Source: Acidobacteriota bacterium (lineage in GTDB: Bacteria > Acidobacteriota > Thermoanaerobaculia > Multivoradales > JAHEKO01). From it: a stretch of DNA of 36,254 nucleotides. The stretch covers positions 1 through 36,254 of the forward strand of contig JAJCXP010000323.1 of the NCBI GenBank assembly GCA_029263375.1. The letters are read 5' to 3'. The notes beneath the pieces are model-generated. The model was not told the DNA's origin. It ran no database searches and worked only from the letters and a program-made list of their open reading frames with translations. Shown here piece after piece: positions 32,167-36,254 of this stretch. A program made the position numbers and the translations under genes. Each line of letters opens with the position of its first letter. Within the stretch, counting starts at the first letter, position 1.

Positions 32167-34215
32167 CTAGCGGACCCCGACGACCACGAAGGTGACGTCG
32201 TCCTCGAGCTCGCGGCCGTCGCGCCACTGCTCGCCCGCAGCGACCAGACGCTCGACAACTCCCGCCGCGGAATCCCTGGCCGCCGCCCGGAAGATCTCGC
32301 CAGCCCGGTCGTAGCCGAGCATCTCCCCCGCCGGGTTGAGCAGCTCCGGAAAGCCGTCGCTCATCAGGAGGACCGTGTCCCCCGGCCGGAGCTCCACCTG
32401 ATGCGACTTGTAGGGAAAGGAGCGCATGCTGCCAAGTGGCATCCCCGAGATCTCGACGCTCTCGAGCTCACCGCCTCCACGATGGATCAGCGGGAAGGGC
32501 ATCCCCGCCGCCGCCATCCGAAGCCCGCCGCCCTTGTACCGCGCCAGAAGCAGCGCCATGTTCAGCGAGCGCAGGTTCATGCGCTTGAGCGCCGAATTCG
32601 AGCGACTGACCGTCGCCACGAGATCCTCGTCCTGGGCAAGAGCGTTGAACAGGCTCTTGGTCGCCGTCACCATGGTGCCGGCCCGTAGGCCGTGTCCGGT
32701 CGCGTCGCCGATGGCGATCGTCAGCGAACCGTCACCGGCGAGATCGAAATCGTAGTAGTCGCCACCGACCTCGGTCGCGGTCTTCATGTGAGCCGCGATG
32801 TCGAGCTCCGGGTGCTCGGGGACTGTTCGCGGCAGCATGGAGAGCTGGAGCTCGCGAGCCTCCTCGAGCTCTCGACGTTTGGTCTCGACCTCGGCCTCCA
32901 GGAGCCTTCGCTGCGTGAGCTCCACACCCGCGCGACGCTCCTGCTCGACCTTCTCTTCGGACAACCTCCTGACCCGCTCGAGCTGAGCTTCGAGATCCGC
33001 GTGGGTTAGAGCGACTCGCCGAGCGAGATAGATCGACATCGAGACGATCAGCAGCAGGACCGAGGCGAACGGCGCGACGAACGTCAGCAGGGCGACCTGC
33101 GGCAGAACTCCGAGCAAGGCCAGCAAGCCGGCGCCGAAGCCCAGGACCACGGCGAAGATACCGAGCGCGACGATCAGCGCTCCGGACACGCCTCGCTTGA
33201 CCGAAAGCAGCACCGCACGACCCATCTCGACCAGGCCCGCGAGCATCGTCAGGAAAATGATCCCCTCGGCGGCACTCGGCCGAGCCACGCCCCAGGCGAG
33301 GATCCCGGCGACCGCCGGCGCGAGCCAGGACAGCCACGGCGGGAGTCTCTCGCTGAACGCCCGGTGGACGAACAGGACCCCGAAGAGAGCGAACCCCACT
33401 CCCGCGGCGTTCATCAACGATTCGGTCCAGAAGACGATCCTCGGATCCACCGCGACCGCTTTGTGAGACAGCAGAAAGGCCAGCACCGCCAGACTGACGC
33501 TCAGCAGCGCGAAGTAGAGATTCTCTCGACTCTGCCGGCGGAAGGCCCAGAGCAGGAGATGAAGCAGGGCGAAAGACAGGAAGACGCTCGCATACAGGCT
33601 TCGCCGACCGGAGTTGAGCCGCTGCTCCCGAGTCAGCCGAGCGGTCGCGACCTCGAGCGGTCCGATCCAGGCAGCGAAACCACCAAAGTAGCCGACCCTT
33701 CGGTAGCCAGCGAGATCCGGATTCGCGAAACGCACCAGCAGCTCGTGCCGACCTGCGGCGCGGAAGGCCAAGGGGATCGGCTCCGGCCAGAGCGACGGGC
33801 GATACTCCTTCGGATCTCGGGACCAGAGGCCGATCTCGGCGACCAGCTCCCCGTCCAGATAGACCCTCGAGGCGCCATGGTGGCGGTGAAGGCGCAACGC
33901 GACAGTCTTCCCGGACAGCGACGGTGCCACCTCGAGATCGAGCCGAAACCACCCGAGGCCCGACCAATCCCCTGGCACCTCGGAGGAGCGCAGGGTCGGT
34001 GCGACCCGCCGCCACTCGGATGCCCCCTGCGGCCCATGAGCGCCGGCGGCCGCCTCATCGGCCGTGTACGACCAGGCTTCGAGAGACAGCCCTTGTGGCT
34101 CAATCGTGCTCGGTGAGATCCGCTCGAGCTCGACCTGGGGTGCGGCGGGTGCCGTCAGCACCAACGCGATCAGCAAACTCAGCGAAGGCGGGACGATAGA
34201 CGAAGCGAGCCTCAC
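32167..34215 (-). CDS. 7TM-DISM receptor with SpoIIE/PP2C-type phosphatase output
   Basis: A 682-residue membrane signalling protein from a GTG start. Signal peptide, then a periplasmic jelly-roll domain (about 30-195; RLHRHHGASRVYLDGELVAE), then about seven membrane helices (205-400), i.e. a 7TM-DISM receptor. A coiled coil (405-465, rich in Glu/Arg) links to a SpoIIE-type PP2C Ser/Thr phosphatase (470-682). Metal-binding acids are in EVGGDYYDF (D486), GDATGHG (D504), LMSDGFPEL (D620) and LEDDVTF (D672/D673). Such RsbU-like enzymes dephosphorylate anti-anti-sigma factors to switch on stress or envelope responses; no anti-sigma partner is nearby. Overlap with the TlpA-like gene is four bases (GTGA). 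Confidence 0.93.
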   Translation of the reverse strand: MRLASSIVPPSLSLLIALVLTAPAAPQVELERISPSTIEPQGLSLEAWSYTADEAAAGAHGPQGASEWRRVAPTLRSSEVPGDWSGLGWFRLDLEVAPSLSGKTVALRLHRHHGASRVYLDGELVAEIGLWSRDPKEYRPSLWPEPIPLAFRAAGRHELLVRFANPDLAGYRRVGYFGGFAAWIGPLEVATARLTREQRLNSGRRSLYASVFLSFALLHLLLWAFRRQSRENLYFALLSVSLAVLAFLLSHKAVAVDPRIVFWTESLMNAAGVGFALFGVLFVHRAFSERLPPWLSWLAPAVAGILAWGVARPSAAEGIIFLTMLAGLVEMGRAVLLSVKRGVSGALIVALGIFAVVLGFGAGLLALLGVLPQVALLTFVAPFASVLLLIVSMSIYLARRVALTHADLEAQLERVRRLSEEKVEQERRAGVELTQRRLLEAEVETKRRELEEARELQLSMLPRTVPEHPELDIAAHMKTATEVGGDYYDFDLAGDGSLTIAIGDATGHGLRAGTMVTATKSLFNALAQDEDLVATVSRSNSALKRMNLRSLNMALLLARYKGGGLRMAAAGMPFPLIHRGGGELESVEISGMPLGSMRSFPYKSHQVELRPGDTVLLMSDGFPELLNPAGEMLGYDRAGEIFRAAARDSAAGVVERLVAAGEQWRDGRELEDDVTFVVVGVR

Positions 34216-35093
34216 ACCGGTTCCGCTGACCTCCGCAAACCCTCGATGATCCGGACCAGCATCTCCTGGAAGTCCGTCTCGGCAGCGTTGAAGCCTTCGC
34301 GCGAGAAGCGGATCTGCCCGGCTCGGTCGATCACGACCAGCCCTGGTAGCCCGGCGAACCCGAAGGCCCGGTGCGCCTTGCCGCCGGGGTCATAGACGAA
34401 TGGGACGTCCAGATCGCGCCCGCCGACGAACGCTCGAATCGCCTCCGGTGTATCGCCACCGGAGTCGTTCGCCACCACTAGAATCTCGACCTCGGGGGTG
34501 GCGACGTAGCGCCGATGGAGCGCGTCGATCTCGGGCAGCTCCGCGATACAGGGCGCGCACCACGTAGCGAAGAAGTCGAGCACCACGACCTTGCCCTCGA
34601 GCGATGCCGCCGGCAACGCAGTCGCATCGAGACTCTCGAAGGCAAACTCTGGGGCCGGCTCGTCTCGTAGCCGGTTCAGAGAGCGGGAGATCTCACCTGG
34701 AACATAGGCCAACGCATACCAGCCGGCGAGGACAGCGACAAAGCCTAGGGCGACAATCACCGAACGCCGAGGAGACCCCTGTGACCGGAAGCCCAGCCAA
34801 CCGAAGAGGGCGAAGACCAGCCAGAAAGCGAGGTGCCCCCAGAGGCCGGGCAGCTCCGGGATGACCAGGGCCGCGAAGAACAGCACCAACGGCACGCAGA
34901 GCAGGACTAGTGAGACGACACCGCCGCGCCGCCGACCTCCCAGCCACCACCCCGCACCGAAGAGCCCCGCACCCCCGAACGCGAGCACCCACCGCATGTC
35001 GTTCGTCACCCCGAGGATCATCCCGGCAGTGGCAGCGGCCACTAGGAGCCCCATGCCGAGAGCGAAGATTGGAGTCAGGCTTCTAGGAGTCAC
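34212..35093 (-). CDS. Membrane-anchored TlpA-like thiol-disulfide oxidoreductase
   Basis: A 293-residue protein from a GTG start with about five membrane helices (7-29, 33-52, 59-78, 84-102, 111-131) in front of a thioredoxin-like domain (145-285). The redox motif is C179-A-P-C182 in FFATWCAPC, with the cis-proline loop GLPGLVVID. It is a TlpA/ResA-type domain, likely facing the periplasm and reducing disulfides or apocytochrome c cysteines. It is longer than a usual single-anchor TlpA. It sits between MarC and the phosphatase gene, overlapping the latter by four bases, so the redox domain may feed a signal to the 7TM-DISM receptor; this is inference. Confidence 0.9.
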   Translation of the reverse strand: MTPRSLTPIFALGMGLLVAAATAGMILGVTNDMRWVLAFGGAGLFGAGWWLGGRRRGGVVSLVLLCVPLVLFFAALVIPELPGLWGHLAFWLVFALFGWLGFRSQGSPRRSVIVALGFVAVLAGWYALAYVPGEISRSLNRLRDEPAPEFAFESLDATALPAASLEGKVVVLDFFATWCAPCIAELPEIDALHRRYVATPEVEILVVANDSGGDTPEAIRAFVGGRDLDVPFVYDPGGKAHRAFGFAGLPGLVVIDRAGQIRFSREGFNAAETDFQEMLVRIIEGLRRSAEPV

Positions 35094-35105
35094 GGTCTGG
35101 CCCTT

Positions 35106-35696
35106 CTACCCGGAGCCGAGGAACTTCGCGATCCCGGTCATCAGCATCTGGGTGGCGATCGCCACCAGCAGCATGCCCATCAGCCGTTCGAGCGCGACCA
35201 TCCCCTTGCGGCCGAGATGGCGCCCCAGGAACGCCGACATCGAGATGATCACGGCGGAGGCGAGCCACGCGGCGAGCAGGGCCACAAGCCAATCCAACCA
35301 GCGCGCCGGCTCGCGACTCGACAGCAGGAGCACGGTCGCCATCGCCGAGGGTCCGGCGACGTAGGGAATCGCCAGCGGCACGATGAACGGCTCGCCGTCC
35401 ATCGCCGGCTCGCCGTGGCCACCCTGCGGCGGGAAGATCATCTTGATCGCAATCAGGAACAGGATCGCGCCGCCAGCCGCAGTCAGCGCCGGCTCCGAGA
35501 TCCCGAGGATTGCCAGGATGTGCCGGCCCGAGAACAGGAAGATCACCAGCACCACGAGCGCGATCAGCAGCTCGCGAACAATGATCTTGAAGTGCCTCGA
35601 CTTGTCGACCGGCTCGAGCGCCGCGACAAAGAACGGCAGATTGCCGAACGGATCGAGCACCAGGAAGAGCAGCACGGCTGCAGAGATGATGGTCAC
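35106..35696 (-). CDS. MarC/YhgN-family membrane protein
   Basis: A 196-residue integral membrane protein from a GTG start with about six helices. LLFLVLDPFGNLPFF (9-23) is the family signature, AGGAILFLIAIKMIF and PLAIPYVAGPSAMATVLLL follow, and MLLVAIATQMLMTGI closes. Length agrees with MarC (about 200). MarC was first linked to multiple antibiotic resistance, but no transport role is proven. A stop 45 bases upstream in frame makes GTG at 35696 the only plausible start; GAGGG precedes it. It leads the MarC-TlpA-phosphatase operon (12-base gap to the TlpA-like gene). Confidence 0.92.
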   Translation of the reverse strand: MTIISAAVLLFLVLDPFGNLPFFVAALEPVDKSRHFKIIVRELLIALVVLVIFLFSGRHILAILGISEPALTAAGGAILFLIAIKMIFPPQGGHGEPAMDGEPFIVPLAIPYVAGPSAMATVLLLSSREPARWLDWLVALLAAWLASAVIISMSAFLGRHLGRKGMVALERLMGMLLVAIATQMLMTGIAKFLGSG

Positions 35697-35764
35697 TTCG
35701 CTTCGCCCTCGGGTGGAGTTCCGATCTTGTCAGAAGCCGGGACGGACTCACCGCTCCCGCCCCG

Positions 35765-35794
35765 TTGACCGCCGCCATTATCTGGGTTTACAGT
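35765..35794 (+). promoter_or_regulatory. Promoter of the DUF1326 gene
   Basis: TTGACC (35765-35770), 18 bases and TACAGT (35789-35794) give 5/6 and 4/6 matches. A leader of about 74 bases follows, with an imperfect hairpin at 35819-35844 (GAACCGAGGCGG / CCGCTCGTTC) and a Shine-Dalgarno AAGGAGG at 35862-35868. Confidence 0.5.
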
Positions 35795-35874
35795 AATAGC
35801 AATCGCTGCAATCAGGTCGAACCGAGGCGGTGACCCGCTCGTTCAGACCGACCCAAGAAAGAAGGAGGCGCTGT

Positions 35875-36254
35875 ATGAGTCGCACGAAATCTCTCCTATT
35901 GGGCGGGGGCGCTGTCGCTACGATAGCGCTACTGCTCGCAACCTCGCCCCTGCTGTTCGCCGCCGAGGACACGGACTGGCACTTCAACGGCACGGTCATC
36001 GAGGCGTGTAGCTGCCCGATGTTCTGCCAGTGCTACTTCAACACCGAACCGGCCTCGCACGAGGAGCACGACGGCGAGCATTTCTGCAAGTTCAACATGG
36101 CCTACAAGGTCAACGAGGGGCATCACGGAGACACCGACCTCGCCGGAGTGAAGTTCTGGGTCGCCGGCGACCTGGGCGAGACCTGGGAGGACGGCACCAC
36201 CGACTGGGCCGTCGTCACGTTCGCGACCGGCACCACCGACGCCCAGAAGGCCGG
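35875..36254 (+). CDS. Exported DUF1326 protein, N-terminal part (truncated by window)
   Basis: The first 126 residues of an exported protein. The signal peptide is SLLLGGGAVATIALLLATSPLLFA. The mature part starts with the DUF1326 cysteine cluster EACSCPMFCQCYF, then a Glu/His-rich loop (EPASHEEHDGEHF) and CKFNMAYKVNEGHHGDTDLAG. The Cys-x-Cys-x3-Cys-x-Cys arrangement could bind metal. DUF1326 proteins have no known activity. A strong Shine-Dalgarno (AAGGAGG, six bases before ATG) supports the start. The gene continues beyond the window. Confidence 0.85.
   Translation, partial: MSRTKSLLLGGGAVATIALLLATSPLLFAAEDTDWHFNGTVIEACSCPMFCQCYFNTEPASHEEHDGEHFCKFNMAYKVNEGHHGDTDLAGVKFWVAGDLGETWEDGTTDWAVVTFATGTTDAQKA

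Overview
The window is GC-rich bacterial chromosome with dense, mostly unidirectional short operons, long spurious antisense reading frames and few gaps. No gene-free stretch exceeds about 235 bases, and I saw no tRNA, rRNA, CRISPR array, insertion sequence or phage gene. The gene families (FG-GAP/CRTAC1-like proteins, multiheme cytochrome, 7TM-DISM SpoIIE phosphatase, TlpA-like proteins, SUMF1-like lipoprotein, exported proteins of unknown family) and envelope-oriented content suggest a Gram-negative environmental lineage. Acidobacteriota (for example Thermoanaerobaculia-like) is my best guess; this is an inference, as no marker gene is present.

Layout: 1-138 is the tail of an adhesin-like protein. 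161-2721 (minus) holds a NUDIX/metallo-beta-lactamase fusion and an exported Cache-domain sensor. 2791-4416 (plus) is a thioesterase-fold protein and an aminotransferase. 4424-8690 is a run of hydrolases (nitrilase, serine hydrolase, CAP lipoprotein, alpha/beta hydrolase) plus an O-methyltransferase. 8756-12221 has small exported proteins, uridine kinase and MutM. 12314-16196 is a coupled pair: a membrane cytochrome fused to a five-haem cytochrome c, and a calcium-binding CRTAC1-like beta-propeller. 16268-19711 is a radical SAM protein, an exported unknown protein and a second FG-GAP protein. 19731-21401 is a CHAT protease with a TIR-like C-terminal domain. 21522-24894 has a VWFA-like protein, a second serine hydrolase and a spermidine-synthase-like protein. 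24971-30174 is an RND efflux operon ending in a SUMF1-like lipoprotein. 30409-31284 is MscS. 31359-31955 is an exported barrel-like protein behind a candidate cyclic-di-GMP (GEMM) riboswitch. 32167-35696 (minus) is an operon of MarC, membrane TlpA-like and 7TM-DISM/SpoIIE phosphatase. 35875 to the end is a truncated DUF1326 protein.

The strongest leads are the CHAT/TIR-like fusion (possible abortive-infection or cell-death effector), the GEMM-like riboswitch at 32009-32100, a 23-bp operator-like dyad over the RND promoter, paired dyads at 7001-7061, and a recurring arrangement in which a -10-like hexamer lies 6-12 nt before the start codon of cytoplasmic genes (leaderless mRNAs), while exported-protein genes carry clear Shine-Dalgarno leaders.
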